The position numbers and the translations under genes were made by a program. From Apteryx mantelli (Eukaryota > Chordata > Aves > Apterygiformes > Apterygidae), in contig NC_089978.1 of assembly GCF_036417845.1 (NCBI RefSeq), positions 135,030,288-135,094,287 on the forward strand: a stretch of DNA of 64,000 nt, in the 5' to 3' direction. Positions 49,941 to 63,100 of this stretch are shown one piece after another (the stretch's first letter is position 1; each line of letters opens with the position of its first letter). The notes under the pieces are model-generated. The model was not told the DNA's origin and searched no databases. It saw only the letters and a program-made list of their open reading frames with translations.

Positions 49941-50530
49941 ATGGCGACGTCGGCGCAGGCCGCGGCGCTGAGCGCCGAGCAGGCCAAAGGTGAGTGGGGG
50001 GCGGCCTGCCAGGGAGCGGGGCCCACCGGGCGGGCGGGAGGCGACGGCGGGGGACTGGTAGCGGTGTGTGTGTCCGCAGTGGTGCTGGCGGAGGTGATCA
50101 AGGCCTTCGGCTCCCCGGAGAACGCGCAGCGCATGGACGAGGCGCGGGACAACGCCTGCAATGATATGGGCAAGATGCTGCAGTTCCTGCTGCCCGTGGC
50201 CACCCAGATCCAGCAGGACGTGATCAAAGCCTACGGCTTCAGCAACGACGGGGAAGGTGAGTGTCCTCCCCGCGGGGCGGGGCGGGGCGGGACGGGGCGA
50301 GTCCCCCACGCCGCCGCCGGGGGGCGCCGGCGCGGGGCGCCGGGTCTCAGCCGCCCTCTCCGCCCATCCGCTTCCTTCTAGGCGTGCTGAAGTTCGCCCG
50401 GCTGATCAAATCCTACGAATCTCAGGACCCGGAGATAGCCAGCATGTCGGGGAAGCTCAAAGCCATGTTCCTGCCTCCGATGACGCTGCCCCCGCACGGG
50501 GCTGGGACCGGGGGAGTGGCGACCTCGTGA
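49941..50530 (+). CDS. C12orf57: C12orf57 (GRCC10) orthologue, complete
   Basis: Exons 49941-49989, 50080-50256 and 50382-50530 give 375 nt and 124 residues (human 126), with matching phases and GT-AG introns of only 90 and 125 bases. The sequence AALSAEQAKVVLAEVIKAF, the block RMDEARDNACNDMGKMLQF, then QIQQDVIKAYGFS, GVLKFARLIKSYE and the end MFLPPMTLPPHG match the human protein closely, with a short variable tail ending GGVATS. The ATG in GCCCCATGG is a strong start context and the first in-frame one. The product is a small, mostly helical protein. Human mutations cause a corpus callosum and eye syndrome (Temtamy), but its biochemical role is not settled. It shares its CpG island with U7 immediately upstream. 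AATAAA follows at 50705-50710. Confidence 0.97.
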
Positions 50531-50704
50531 AAGCGGAGGCTTGTCCCGTCCGCCCCCGTGGCGGTGCTCCGGCCCTCCGTGCCCCCGCGGCCGGGGCTGC
50601 TTGCGGCTCGGGGCCGGCAGCCCCGCGAAGGGGGCGGCTGAACAGGGGAGACGCTGCTCTGGGAGGAATCGGCTGCTTTGTGCGTGTTTGTGTGTCTGCT
50701 TGTG

Positions 50705-50710
50705 AATAAA
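50705..50710 (+). terminator. C12orf57: C12orf57 poly(A) signal
   Basis: AATAAA about 175 nt after the stop, followed by a GT-rich stretch. Confidence 0.85.
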
Positions 50711-52879
50711 AACTATCTGGAAAACAACCCTCGTGATTTCTGAGCAAACCTGGGCCTAGCACTGCTCTTCAGGGATGGATCCCTCCCTGCTGCAGAGGCA
50801 GTTACAGCCGTGTCTGCCTCATGTCTGGTAAAACCTGTGCTAATGATTTGAGAGGGCCTGTATGTACCAATCCTGGAAAGAGATGCTTGCTCATACAAGC
50901 CTTGGTGTGAAATTGCAACACCTAATATTAAAACGATGGGTTTTTTTAACATGATTTCAGAGGTGCTAAGCCTTATCTAAGAACAAGCACATACAAATGA
51001 GATATTTGAAATGTACTAGGTAGTAGGCTCATAAACATAATTTAGTCCCTAAGGTGTTCTTCAGGAAGTGGCATAAATGGAGTTAAGACCCCTGTCACCA
51101 GCTGAGTCAGTCCTGCTAATTTGTTCCCCCCCACCACCACCACCCAGTATGCTCCTAACACCAACTTGTGTAGCTGCATTGTTGTTTTCTAGCTGAATGT
51201 GTGAGCAGACGTGTGTTAGACCTAATGAAAAAGGCTGCAGAAAGGTGTAGCAGGGGGACTGGCATGGTGAAGGAGAGCTAGCCTTGCCCCTTTTGGCTGC
51301 AGCCTGGGTTAGAACAACATAAACGTAATGTAAAACTGCATCCTGTGCTTGCCAAGACTAAAGAGACAAACAAACCTAGGGGAGCAGTTCCTCTCAAGTG
51401 TGAAGCTTTGTATTTCTGACCTTATTCAAGTGAAGGAGCATCAGGTCCATCTGACTGTTGGTGGCCTTGCAACTTGTCTGTGTCTCTTGCCCTTGGAAGT
51501 GTTGACATGTTTGGGAAGGGTGAGGGTGGGTCCGGATGGAAGGGCTGGGAGAGCAGGGAACTGTGAGCCAGGTGTGAGAGAGCTGCGTTCAGTTTTGCTT
51601 TCTGTGTCTTTCAGCTACAAACTGCTGAGGAATGTAGCCAGCAAGGGCGTGAACTTAGTGGATAGGAGGCAGGAAGAGCAGTCGGTCCCTTCCGTCTCCA
51701 TCCACCTCTCCCAGCTTGGGCTTGGCCTTCCCCCAACCTTCTAATTATTTATTAACTACAGCTCAGGAAGTGTTTTGCGAATGGTGAAAATTAAACCTTT
51801 TGCTTGAGGCCTGCTGTTTGCCTGACCTGGAGCTACCTTTTCCTCTGTCCACCCCAGAAACAGGCTGCATTCAGAGCTTTGCCTGTGCGGATCAGATGCA
51901 GGTGAGTCACAGGGCTTGCAGCAGACCCAAAGTAGTGTCGGCTGCTCCTTCCAGAGCTGTGGAACTCACCATGGTGAGCATCCAGCTGTGTCTCTAGGAT
52001 GGGAGTCCACCCCTTGCTCTGTCAAGTTGTTTGATCTCTCTCCCAAGTCCATTACAGATACTATTGTGTTGATATTTCCAATACTATTTTATTTTTTAGT
52101 AGGACCCCCTGGCTAAAGGCTGTGATACTCCCTCCACCCGCTGCTGTTAGTCCCCTATCAGTGGGGATCTGCCAGTCAAGATCCTGATGCCATCCTGTGG
52201 GTGAGTGTTGTGTATGCTAGCTAAGGGTAGAAAACAGTGTTGGTGAGAAAAATAAAAGTACTGGAAGTAGGAATCGGGCAGAGAGGGGAAAAAGAACACC
52301 TTGTACTAGGAACTACAGGATAGCTGGAGGACTGAGTTCACAGTGTGTTAGATTGCTATTGCTGCTGGTCCTCCTCCTCACTTTTATAAAGAAAGAAGAG
52401 TTTGTGATGACCAGTCCAATACAACTATTTTGTGCCTTATGCAGGCCCTGCAGCTGCAGCATCTCAAAACATTTTTGTACAGAGAAATATCAGGTAGCAG
52501 ACCTTTTTTAAGCCTGATTATTTCTTGATTTATTACTGTCTTAGAACCCTAACTGACAAGACATACACTCTTCACTGTCAATCCAAATGGGTGCTCTGTT
52601 GTTGGGACTGCAGCGACATAGTATAAGGAAATGGGATTAGCACCAGCATTAATCTATGGTTAGATTCTGGTTAGGCAGCTACCATGGTTCAGCATTGTCC
52701 TGTGGTCCTGTAGCCTGCCAGAGGGCATCTGACTTGGGCCAGTTGCAGGCAGATGGTCCATCTGCCCATTCCCCCAGAGCAGGTGGCCTTTATCTGGCAG
52801 CTCTAACACAGTGCAAGAATGCTGCAGCTGAACTACTATGTAGTTCTGTGTAGAACTGCAACCTCTTGCCTACACCTTA

Positions 52880-54110
52880 CCTTGCTGCTGAGAACTACAG
52901 GGTGGCAAATGCAGTGCTGATTTTTAAAAAGAGTTCAAATAAGAACCACAGACCAATAAAATTGATATCTAGAATGAGCAAGAGATTAGATACTATAAGA
53001 GAGAAAGGAATGAATATGACATTAAAGAAAGTCAGTATCTACTTTTGTAAAGGAAATCCTGTCTTGAAAAACTATTGGAGTTCTCTGAGGGACTTAGCAA
53101 GCTTGTGGATAAGGGACATCTGACTGATATAGTTTGCTTGGATTTGACAAGCTTCCCCTCATCAAAGGCTTGTTTTTAAAGAGAACTAAAGCCATGGCCT
53201 AAGAGAGAAGAAGGCTTTTTCTTGGGTAAAGAATTAGTAGAAAATAAGAAACAGAAGATGGACATAAACATCCAGTTTTCACAGCAAAGGATAGTCACCA
53301 GTGGTCAGATCACTAGGGTCTGAGCTGGGATATGTGCTGTTCAGTATATTCCCAAATAACCTGGAAAAAGAGGGTGAACAATGAGATGAGAAAATTGGCT
53401 GATGATAGAAAGATATTTAGGATAATAGGGTGGGAATCAACTGTGAATAATTGCAGAATGACCTTATGATAGAGAATGAGCAAGCAATAGAACAGCAGAT
53501 GAAATTCAAAATAGGTGTATGTGAAACAATATTCATGGAGAAAAATAATTCAAACTTTGCATATAAAACAATAAACTCTGAAATGATCTTAAACTCTCTG
53601 GAGTAAAATTGTGATCTTGTAATACAGAAGCACATGAAAATGTTAGCTTAATGTTTGGTTGCAGTGAACAAGTGAGCAGATATCAGAGTTATGTCTTTGT
53701 ATATGTCCCTGTCTCACCATCATCTTGAATACTGTGTGCAGTTCTGGGCCCCCGTTTCATCCTCATCTCCAAAATGATGTAGCAGAGTTGGAAAAGGCTC
53801 AGAGAAGGACAACAAAGATGATTAGAGGTGTAGAATAGCTCTGTACAGAGAACATCTAAATAGGGTTGCAGTCTTCAGCCTGGAAAAGAGCTAAGGAAGG
53901 ATACAGAAGTTACAGGTCTATAAAATTGTGGGTGGCTTGGAGGGGGTGAATAGGAACCAGAGGAATTGGTCATTGATTTTTCTTTCATTACAAAAATCAG
54001 TTGTTAATAAAAATGGGCAGGGAACAGGTTAGAAACAAACCAAAGGAGGTCGTGGTTCTGTAGTTCAGTAGTGGAACTCCTTGTCAAAGGATGCTAAATA
54101 TCTTATGGAT
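52880..54110 (+). repeat. ancient CR1 LINE with reverse-transcriptase remnants
   Basis: About 1.2 kb in sense order. 'ggtggcaaatgcagtgctga' and 'tttttaaaaagagttcaaat' are the RT entry block. 'agctgggatatgtgctgttc', 'agtatattcccaaataacct' and 'aaattggctgatgatagaaa' (the LAD-type active-site region) follow. Then come 'aatactgtgtgcagttctgg', 'gagaaggacaacaaagatga', 'tcagcctggaaaagagctaa' and 'gtggaactccttgtcaaagg' near the end. The frame is broken many times, and only short in-frame pieces (such as 52866-53123) survive. The copy is old, of the type shared by archosaurs and turtles. Confidence 0.85.
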
Positions 54111-54124
54111 TCAAAGGTTGACTC

Positions 54125-54545
54125 TATAAGTTAATGAGGGCCTTGTCCAAGTGAATCCTGAACATCTCCAAGACTGGAGATTGCCCAGCCTCTCTGGGCA
54201 CCTGTGCCATTGCTGAACCACTCTTGGGCACAGGTGTGTGTGTGGAATTTTTCCTATATTGAATCAGAATTTCCCTTGCTGCAAGTTATGCCTGTTGCCT
54301 CTTGTCCTTTCGCTGTGTCCCTCTGAGAAGGATCTGGCTCCATTGTTGCTAATCTCTCCTCCCTTCCCCTCCCCCCCCCCTTTAGGTAGTGTCAGACTGC
54401 TATTAAATCCCTCCTCAGCCTTCTCCAGGCTGAACAAAAACAGCTCCCTCAGCCTATCCTCATGTGCTTCGCTACTGGACTTTCTCCAGTTTGTCAGGGT
54501 CTTTTTTTTTTTTTTCCAGCAGTCCATATGTGAGCATCTTTTAAA
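54125..54545 (-). repeat. CR1 LINE fragment, minus strand
   Basis: Reverse-complement CR1 order: 'gagggccttgtccaagtgaa', 'tgaacatctccaagactgga', 'gttgcctcttgtcctttcgc', 'agccttctccaggctgaaca' and 'ctccctcagcctatcctcat'. Within it are a C run (54370-54380) and a T run. It abuts the opposed older CR1, so the two form a loose inverted pair. It is better preserved than its neighbour. Confidence 0.88.
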
Positions 54546-57149
54546 TGGCTGCTGCGTTTATCCTCCTTTCTAAATTGATTCCTGTGCTAGTTGTGGCCTA
54601 GCTTCACAAAGGATTTATAAGATGAGGTTCTATAGTCGGTGTTGTGCTGAAGGCCAAACTACACTATAAGAATAGTCTTTTTGATGCTGAAATCTCTTGA
54701 CCTGTTAATTGTATTAAGAAAGTATTTTAGTGGCTCAATTACAGTCTGCTGTTGCATGCTCCAGCCTTTACAGAGAACAACATCAAAGATACCAAGCAAT
54801 TGCTTCTCTAAATTTAACCCACTGTGATATTTGCCCAGCTTATCATTTGGAACTCTTCACTGGTAGTTTTTTATTATCTTATTTATTTGGTGTCTTTGAT
54901 CTGGGCCACCTGTGCACACCTAGTCCTTTCCTGATGTGGAAACAATTAGAAGTATAAATTCACTTTGTAAATTATGTGATTTTGGATTTGTATCCACACA
55001 GATACTACCTTGTGGGCTACACCACTCCCAGGGGTTTGCTCAACTGGAGGATACTGAATTACATGGGTTTAGCTCTAACTTACCCTTTCTATCCTGTTTG
55101 GGGCTCTTTGGCACCTTGTTCTTTCCCCCCTCCCCTGTGTCTCAGTAATGTTCTCTTTCTTGGACAGATTTTCTGCTTTGTCCAGTTTATAAGGTATAGG
55201 GATGCCTCGGTTTTATTTTTGTCTGCTATGGCTTCCTATCAACCCTGCATAATCTAATATTCTTTTGATAGCAGGAATACCCTTTTGGGACTGCTGCCCA
55301 GAGCTTCTCCTGCTCTGGTCTGCTGCTTTTCTGTCTTTGAGTAAGTATCAACATTGCTTTGCTTAATCTATTTGGTTCCTGTCATTTCTACCCAACCACT
55401 AAATGTCATTACTTTCCTGTGCCAGCACTACTCTGGCTCTGATTTGCGTTAGGTGCAGCCCATTCTTTGTGTAAAGACTGTTCCCTTGGGCCACAATTCT
55501 CTGTGCCTTTAAAGTTTCCTATGTTTTAGGTCTGTACAGCAGGAGCCCTGCAACTTACCATGTCCCTGCTGATTGTCTGTGTGAAACTGGAAGTATTTCA
55601 AAGGTGGTGTAGATGCCTAAATTGTCTTTCTAGCAATAAACCTTGGCTTCCTATTCTCTCCTGTATTTCCCTTTGTTGCTAGTTTCAATATCTCCCTTGG
55701 CCACGGGTTATGTTTTGGCCATTGCTAGCAGTCAGTTCAGCTGCTTTGCAGGATTTCCCAGTCTGGTGGTGTGCAGAGAAGTTTGCAGCTGCTGCTATTT
55801 GAAATGAGCAAATCTCTTACTGTTCCTGCTGCCCACACTTCATGTCTCAGCTACCACACAGAGTAGCTGAGATATGGCCCCAGGGAAGAGTCGGGCTCCT
55901 TTACCGGTTGGATTGCCCTCTTTGGCCACCCCATAGCTCTCACTCTTTCATGAGAACTGCAGACCTTAAAACCAGTGCTAAGAGAAAAGGCAGTCATGGG
56001 CTGTAAACTGTTAGTTTTCTTTCCTTCCATCTGGTTGTCCAAATTGACAAGTTTAGCCTCAATATGCTGTCTTGGGACCTTGCAGGTCCTAGACTGAACT
56101 CTCTTGATGCTGTGTGTGCCAGCCTTAGCTAATAGCTGTCTGTCCTGCTCTGTGCCTGCTTTTCTAGGCAGATTCACCCACCTGTAAGCTACTAATGTTT
56201 CTGTCAAAGGCACATTCTGGAGTCAGGCTATGTTTCAGAAGCTGGTTGGAAGACAGTGCTGTGCTCAGAGTGCTAGCCTGGGCCTCAAAGTCTGCAGGTC
56301 TGTTCTGGGTTTGCACAGATTCCCTCTGTGGTTGTATAGAGCGCATAGGATATTTATCTGCCCAGAGGGTGGCTGTGTGACTTATTCATTGGTGAGCTGG
56401 AGCATGGAGGTTTTGGAGAGGTAGCTGAGAGCAGCCCAGGAGAACCCAAGCTGTGTGGCTGGGCGGGTGGTCAAAAACTTGAGTGTTTCATTGCTGAATG
56501 CATACTAGCATGTGCTGCCTGCTTTAGCCCTTGAAGATGCATGGGTGACCTCAGCAGCTGTGGGCCACTTGGCACCACTGCAAGGTGGTGGTGAGGGTGG
56601 GGGGCGTTGATGTTTGTTACTGGTCCCTTATGGAGGAAGGGGAAGAGACGACTTGTAGAGCTGAACTTTGCGAGCACGGCTGGGACCCAAGAAGAACTTG
56701 ACTAGTCAACCCCACTGTGAAAAAAGGCAGAGACCCAAAAATAATGGGGGCAGGGGGGGAAAGACGCAAAATGAGAAGCAGAAGTGTGTGCAAAGCAGCT
56801 TGGGGTTGTGGAGTTGATGGCTCAGAGCACTTCCTGTTCCTGGAGCTGCGCGTGCCCAGCTGCGCACTAGGTTGCTCTTGTCTGTGCCCAACAGCAGTGC
56901 ACAGAGGGCCAGGAGAACAAGGGACGTGTCCAGAGTGAGGTTGATGGAGACGGGCTGAATGGACTAACAGTAGATGCCAGGAAAGATACATGGCCAGCTC
57001 CCAAGAGACGCGGAAACAGCTTGGTGTTGAGTGCTCCAGCACAGACCTCCGACTTCCCTTTTCTTGTCAGCATAAAGAGATCTTTCCTCTGTGTTTGTTG
57101 AGTTGCTTTGGCGGTAGCCAGTTGGCCCCCTTTCCTCTCTCCCTCCACA

Positions 57150-60100
57150 ATGGTGAGGTAAGAGGGACTGAGTGGTGTGTGGGTAGGGAGAGGGACCAGG
57201 GATGTAGGACAAGACATAGGGGATCATCCTGGTAGCTGTATTTCTGTGGAAACCTTTCATGGGCTGGGGCAGGTATCATAGATGAAGGGTTTTGTTTTGC
57301 TCCTGCTGGCTGTCACTCGTGTGGGTATGGGATCCCTCTAGAGATGCTGGCTGGGGACTGTCCTACCTCACTGTATAAGTCTCCACAATAATGCCTGGCA
57401 TTTTTCATTCAATCAGTGCTGTTTTTATCTCCTCTGCTAGGTGGTTTCACCGTGACCTGAGTGGGCTGGAAGCTGAAGCCTTGCTGAAGGGACGGGGTGT
57501 CCATGGGAGCTTTCTAGCCAGGCCTAGTCGGAAGAATCAGGGGGACTTTTCTCTTTCAGTTCGGTAGGTAACTTGGACCCCAACTTCTGCCTTTCGAGGG
57601 TTACATATTCAGAATGCTAGGATCCTCCTGTGTCCTGACCTCTCCTTCACCCTATTTTTATTCCTTTGAGTTATTTCCAAGCTATAAAAGGTCTGGAGTT
57701 TCCCAGCATCTTCCAGACCTTCCCTCAAGTTGCCCCAGGAGCTTCCCTTTCCAATCCTCTCCTTTCACTGAGCTGGTTTGCTCTGGTTCCATGGCAGGAG
57801 ATAATGCAGGGACTGCAACTTTTCTGCCTCTTTTCGAACCCCCTCACTGGACTGCTTTCTGCATCATCCAACAGGGTTGGTGACCAGGTAACCCACATCC
57901 GTATCCAGAATACCGGGGATTTCTATGACCTGTATGGAGGGGAGAAGTTTGCCACCTTGTCAGAATTGGTGGAGTACTACACACAGCAACAGGGTTCATT
58001 GCAGGACAAAGATGGAACCATCATCGACCTGCGGTACCCACTCAACTGTTCTGACCCCACTACAGAGAGGTATGGAAAAATCAAAGCAGTTGGTGTGTCT
58101 GTGCTGAGACCTCCTCCTCCTGTGACCGTGCCACCATCCCTGGGGCCAGCCCTGCAGAAACAGTGTCTTCTGCCTCCTACACCTTCCTATGTTTTCACAG
58201 GGGCAGCATCCCCAGGAACAGCTACCCTTCCCATCACAGCAGACCCAATAGGGCCCTATCTGTATTTGTTTTCTTGTTGTCTTCGCTATTTATATCCTGT
58301 TTCTAAGAGCAAAGGTTGTGGCATTAGTTCTGTGTCTGTAGCAGTCCCCAGAGTGAAAAGATGTGTGAAAGCCCTCAGCCCTGCCCCAGACCTTCACAGT
58401 TATTCCAGACCTGGGTGACTCATGTAGTTGAGAATAGGGCCATGTTCCCCTGCTATTCCTGGCCTGCTCAGTCTTCTTCCTGTCCCCACTTTGCATATGT
58501 CTCTGACACCAAGTTCATAAATCAAATCAGGTGGTTTTGCCCTTGTGTTGTACTTTCAGGCTCTTTGATGCAGCACGAGGAGCAATTGTGTTGTGCTCTG
58601 GCATGGGGGTGGATTCCTATGTGGGGAGCAGACAGGTCTGCCCTATGCACCTGGAGACAGGGAACAAGATGCCATGTGAGAAGCACCTGGGCATCCCCAA
58701 ACTTGTGCAGGGCTGCAAGGGTGCAATGTCTGCACCCTAGCCATCCTTTCCAGTCAAGGCCGTTGGGTTGTGGCCCTGCAGTTTCCTCCCTTCCTCCCTG
58801 CGGTTGGAAACTTCTCCCCCCACCCGCCAAGCTCTTACGAAAGCTCCTCTCACTCTCTCCCCAAGAGATTTTCCATCACGTGGTTTCGAAGAGCTGGGCT
58901 CCACTAGTGGGGGAGGGGGGAGAACAGGACCCATTAACTCCTTCCTACCTGTGAAGGGGAAGCCCAAAGACCTCTTTCTTGAGCAGGAGGGAAATCAACC
59001 ATTTCCCAGGGGGGATCCTGGACACTGGTAGGTAGTGGCTGGACACTTCTTTGGGAAGCAGATCAGATGAGCAGAAATTAATAATTACCATGCAATGGAA
59101 GTCACCAGCTATTTCTTGCAGTGTATGGGGTAAGGATCAAAAGAAATTAAAGCCGGACACTGCTAGCCAAGGCACAATAGCTCTCTGCCACATCTTACTC
59201 ATGTAATGACTCCTGAGATGATGTATAGAGGAGTGTGTTGGTTTGGCCAGATGGAGGAGTTGCATGAATCCAGAGAAGGGGTGAACGAATGCCCTGGCTG
59301 CTTCTATGACTGCCTTCTGAACTGGATTTTAACTCTGGAGAATGTGTAGCAGAAGAACTGTAACAACATGAAGTTCACCATAGGCAGCAATACCATCCTA
59401 GACCTCCACCGTTAGTTACTTTGTGGGTAGCAAACCCATTCCTGTGGCTCTACCTATGCTGGCTTGTCCACTAAGCATCAGGGCAGCCTTGACTGCAGTG
59501 TGCGCAGTGACATATGGACCATGTCTGGTCCTTGTTGCAGTACCTGAGGTGAGCAGAAGCAGGGAGAGGCATTTCAAGACACTCTGATGTAACAGCTACC
59601 TGCTTTTGAAATACTGTTCATCAGGGGGAGACACCCCAAGTGGCTGTTGCTCCAGCTGCCAAGGGACCTTTGTGGAAGCAGGACAGAGCCACAGTGAACA
59701 CAGCCTCTGGCTGGTGTGACAGCTTCACTGCAAAGGCCCCTAAGTAAGTGCAGAGCCCAATGCATGGCTCCAGCTGGAGACAGGGATGTCCCAGAACTGG
59801 AGGGGCCTATTTGAGCCAGACCCAGCCTTGCCTGGAAGAGAAGATCCCAAATCTGCTCCCTGCCTTTGAGCTGGGAAGGAGTGAAGGGAACGGAACAAGA
59901 GCACCAGGGCTGTGGTGATCCCTGGGCAGAGATGGGTCCAGACCCAGTAGAACCTCCACCAGCAAATGGGTACCAGGGGGAGTGGGATGGTTCAGATCAA
60001 CCCCAGTGCCTAGAACATCTCACAGCTCTCAACTTGCTACAGTTTGTCTCTGTGCTTCTCTAGTTGGCGACTCAGCAGCACTCCTAGCCCCCTCTGACAT

Positions 60101-63100
60101 GGTCCAAAGAGGTTGTGAAGCTTGAAATAGGCATAAGAAAATGGAGGATCTTCATGGAGACAACCTGTGACACATCTGGGGTTCCTGCAGTGCCAGAGCC
60201 CTGGGGTAGGAGGAGAGGACAGGATTGTCCCATCTCTCAGCCTACTTCTGTTGACCATCCCTTCCACCCACATCCTGCAGTAGGAGAGAGATCCCACCAG
60301 GCAGGCATGTGCATCACAGAGATGTTTGTAGGTGAGAAGGGGCTTGGCAGTAGCTGTGCCATTTGCACCAAACTTGTGTCCCTCTGCTACCTGGGGTCAG
60401 CCATGAAGCAGGGCAGAGAATGCCTTGGTCAGATGGGGACACTCCCTGCCTTGTGGTGAAAGGACAGCTGGAGCTGCTAACTGGGTCCATGCAGTGTACA
60501 CATGGATCAGCAACAACGAAAAGTACCAGGAGCAGAACATGGGTTCTGGGTGACTACTGGTCTCCACCCCATGGCCAGGCTGATGGCTGCAGTGTGATGT
60601 GTTCAGAGAATAGGAATTACCTTTTGATTAAAAAGGTGACTGAGTTTCAGAGAGAGTGATCATTGCTAGAGGTCTAAGAAAAGTATCTTTTCCTAGGATC
60701 ATTCTTTGATGTGTATGAGCTCAACACAGCAATCTGGGTGCTGCTAAATCAGGTGGGAGAGTTTCTGACTCACTGGGTAGTTATTTTTGTTTCCTTAGTG
60801 TTTGAGTTTTGAGAGTACCCTGCAACAGCAAGGCTGGAATCTGTGGAGCCTGCCCATGCTTGGAGCTACTGAATCCCACAGGCTACCATCCCCCACTTGG
60901 GTCTTCAAGACAGCAAGCATTGCTTACCTGTGGGTTTGTGTATCACACAACCAAATCCCACTTGGTGCTTTCCCCCTTTGTTCTGTGTTAACAGCATTCT
61001 GCCTGCCTGGTCCCAGAATCACAGAATGGTTAAGGTTGGAAGGGACCTCTGGAGATCATCTAGTCCAACCACCCTGCTCAAGCAGGGTCACCTAGCAGGG
61101 TAAACATTGCCCAGGACCCTGTCCAGACAGCTTTTGAATATCTCCAAGAATGGAGACTCCACAGCCTCTCTGGTTAACCTGCTCTGTTACCCTCACAGTG
61201 AAGAAATTTTTCCTCATGTTCATACGGAACTTCCTGTGTTTCAGTTCGTGCCTGTTACCTCTCGTCCTATCACTGGGCACTGCTGAAAAATGTCTGGCTC
61301 CATCCTCTTTACTTCCTTCCTTCAGATATTTATACACATTGATAAGATCTCCCGTCAGCCTTCTCTTCTTCAGGCTGAACAGTGCCAGCTTTCTCAGCCT
61401 TTCCTCATAAGAGAGATGCTCCAGTCCCTTAGTCTTCTTAGTAGCCCTCTGCTGGACTCGCTCCAGTAGCTCCATGTCTCTCTTGTATTGGGGAGCCCAG
61501 AACTGGACACAGCACTCCAGATGTGGCCTCACCAGGGCTGAGCAGAGGGGAAGAATCACCTCCCTCAACCTGCTGGCAATGCTCTTCCTAATGCACCTCA
61601 GGCCACCATTGGCCTTCTTGGCCACAAGGCACATTGCTGGCTCATGGTCAACTTGTTGTCCCCCAAGACTCCCAGGTCCTTCTCCACAGAGCTGCTTTCC
61701 AGCAGGTCAGCCCCCAACCTGTACTGGTGCATGGGGTTATTCCTCCCTAGGTGCAGGAACCTGCACTTGCCTTTGTTGAACTTCATGAGGTTCCTCTCTG
61801 CCCATCTCCCCAGCCTGTCGAGGTCCCTCTGAATGACAGCACAGCCCTCTGGTGTATCAGCCTGTTCTAGCTTCATCTCAGCCCCTGCCTTTTCCTTTTT
61901 CTGCCAGCACAGTCTACTTCTTTCTCTCTCACCTGCCTTTCCCAATATCCTGCTCCTCACTTCGTTTCCTTCTCTCTCTCTCTGTAACTCTCTCTCTGTC
62001 ACTCTCTTTCCTTCCCCTCCCCCACTATTGCTTCCCCTCACTCCTCAGCTCAGGGGCATCCACTTACTTGCATCTCCACCTCTCTTCTGACCTGCTCTTG
62101 TTTTTTTGTAGGTGGTACCATGGGCATCTGTCTGGCCCTGCCGCTGAGTCACTGCTCCAGGCCAAGGCCACCCCTTGGACCTTCTTGGTGCGGGAGAGTC
62201 TCAGCAAACCTGGGGATTTTGTCCTGTCTGTTCTGACTGACCAACTTAAACCTGGGTCTGATGCTCCACCAGCTGGGGCAACAAGTGGCTCTGGGGCCCG
62301 GCTCAAAGTCACCCACATCAAGATCATGTGTGAGGTGAGCAGGGTAGAAGGCCAAAAGGAAAGGGAGTGGCAGAGGCCTCTGCCTATCTCTGCTGATCAT
62401 GTCCCCAAAAGCATGGGCATGGTCAGCTTGATTACTGCCGAGAGTGTCTGTGAAATTGAAGTAAAGGATGGTCACCTTGCAGGTTCCTTATGTCCTTACC
62501 TAGGACAGGGTGACCATGGACAATGCTGGGTGCTTAAACACAGGAGGAAACAAGGTTAGGTGTGTCTGAGAACTCCAGCGCAAGGAGTCTGTGGTGAAGG
62601 GGAGAGAAGGATTCATAGTCTAATGCTGAGCTTATGAAAGAGATGAAGAAGTTAAAAACTTTTGGAGGAGGAGAGACATCTGCAAGATCTCCAAACCTAG
62701 AGGATGTTACCAACCTGTCTGTCACAACTTCTCCTATCTCTTTCCTGTGGAATAATGCAGGGATTGGAGGAGAATTTCAGGGGCAGAAAGCAATTGAGTT
62801 TATATGAGAGCTGAGGTCAAGATGTCGTCTCTGGGTTTCTATTCACTGAGGAGAAGAGGAGTCAGTTCACTGTGTTATGAGCTTAATGTTCTCAGGGCAA
62901 ACTACTATTTGACCTCCTTGCCAGAGAAAACGCTCTTCCAGATGGCACAGAGTGGTGCTAGGGCTTTGCATTCCAGTGTTACTTTTTTGCTGAGTGTTGT
63001 CAGATTTGACTGTAGGAATGTTAGGGGATGTAACGCATTATTGATCTATTCAGAATGGACACTACACAGTTGGAGGTGCTGAAGTGTTTGATAGCTTGGC

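Larger units (their letters stand above)
49320..50660. promoter_or_regulatory. CpG island shared by U7 snRNA and C12orf57
   Basis: Dense CpG and GC over about 1.3 kb, interrupted by the AT-richer U7 promoter block around 49560-49620. It covers the U7 unit, the C12orf57 start, all three C12orf57 exons and its stop codon. Between the end of U7 and the C12orf57 ATG there are only about 110 bases, so the C12orf57 core promoter must overlap the U7 unit. Confidence 0.8.
50731..57149. other. C12orf57-PTPN6 intergenic region and probable PTPN6 5' non-coding sequence
   Basis: About 6.4 kb with no coding exon recognised. It holds an ancient + strand CR1 (52880-54110) and an adjoining minus-strand CR1 (54125-54545). 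The last kilobase before 57150 probably carries the PTPN6 promoter and 5' UTR, but no TATA box or CpG island is evident there. Short ORFs read as chance. Confidence 0.55.
58070..62111 (+). other. PTPN6: PTPN6 intron between the SH2-domain exons
   Basis: About 4 kb. It holds a CR1 copy at 61014-61865 and a CT-rich stretch (61895-62035) leading towards the acceptor. The remainder, 58070-61013, shows no exon or repeat I could name. The 250-aa ORF from 57666 is exon 57875-58069 read through into intron on both sides. Confidence 0.6.

Noticed and set aside
57666-58418. 250-aa ORF in PTPN6
   Set aside because: Only the part 57875-58069 is exon; both flanks are intron read in frame by chance.
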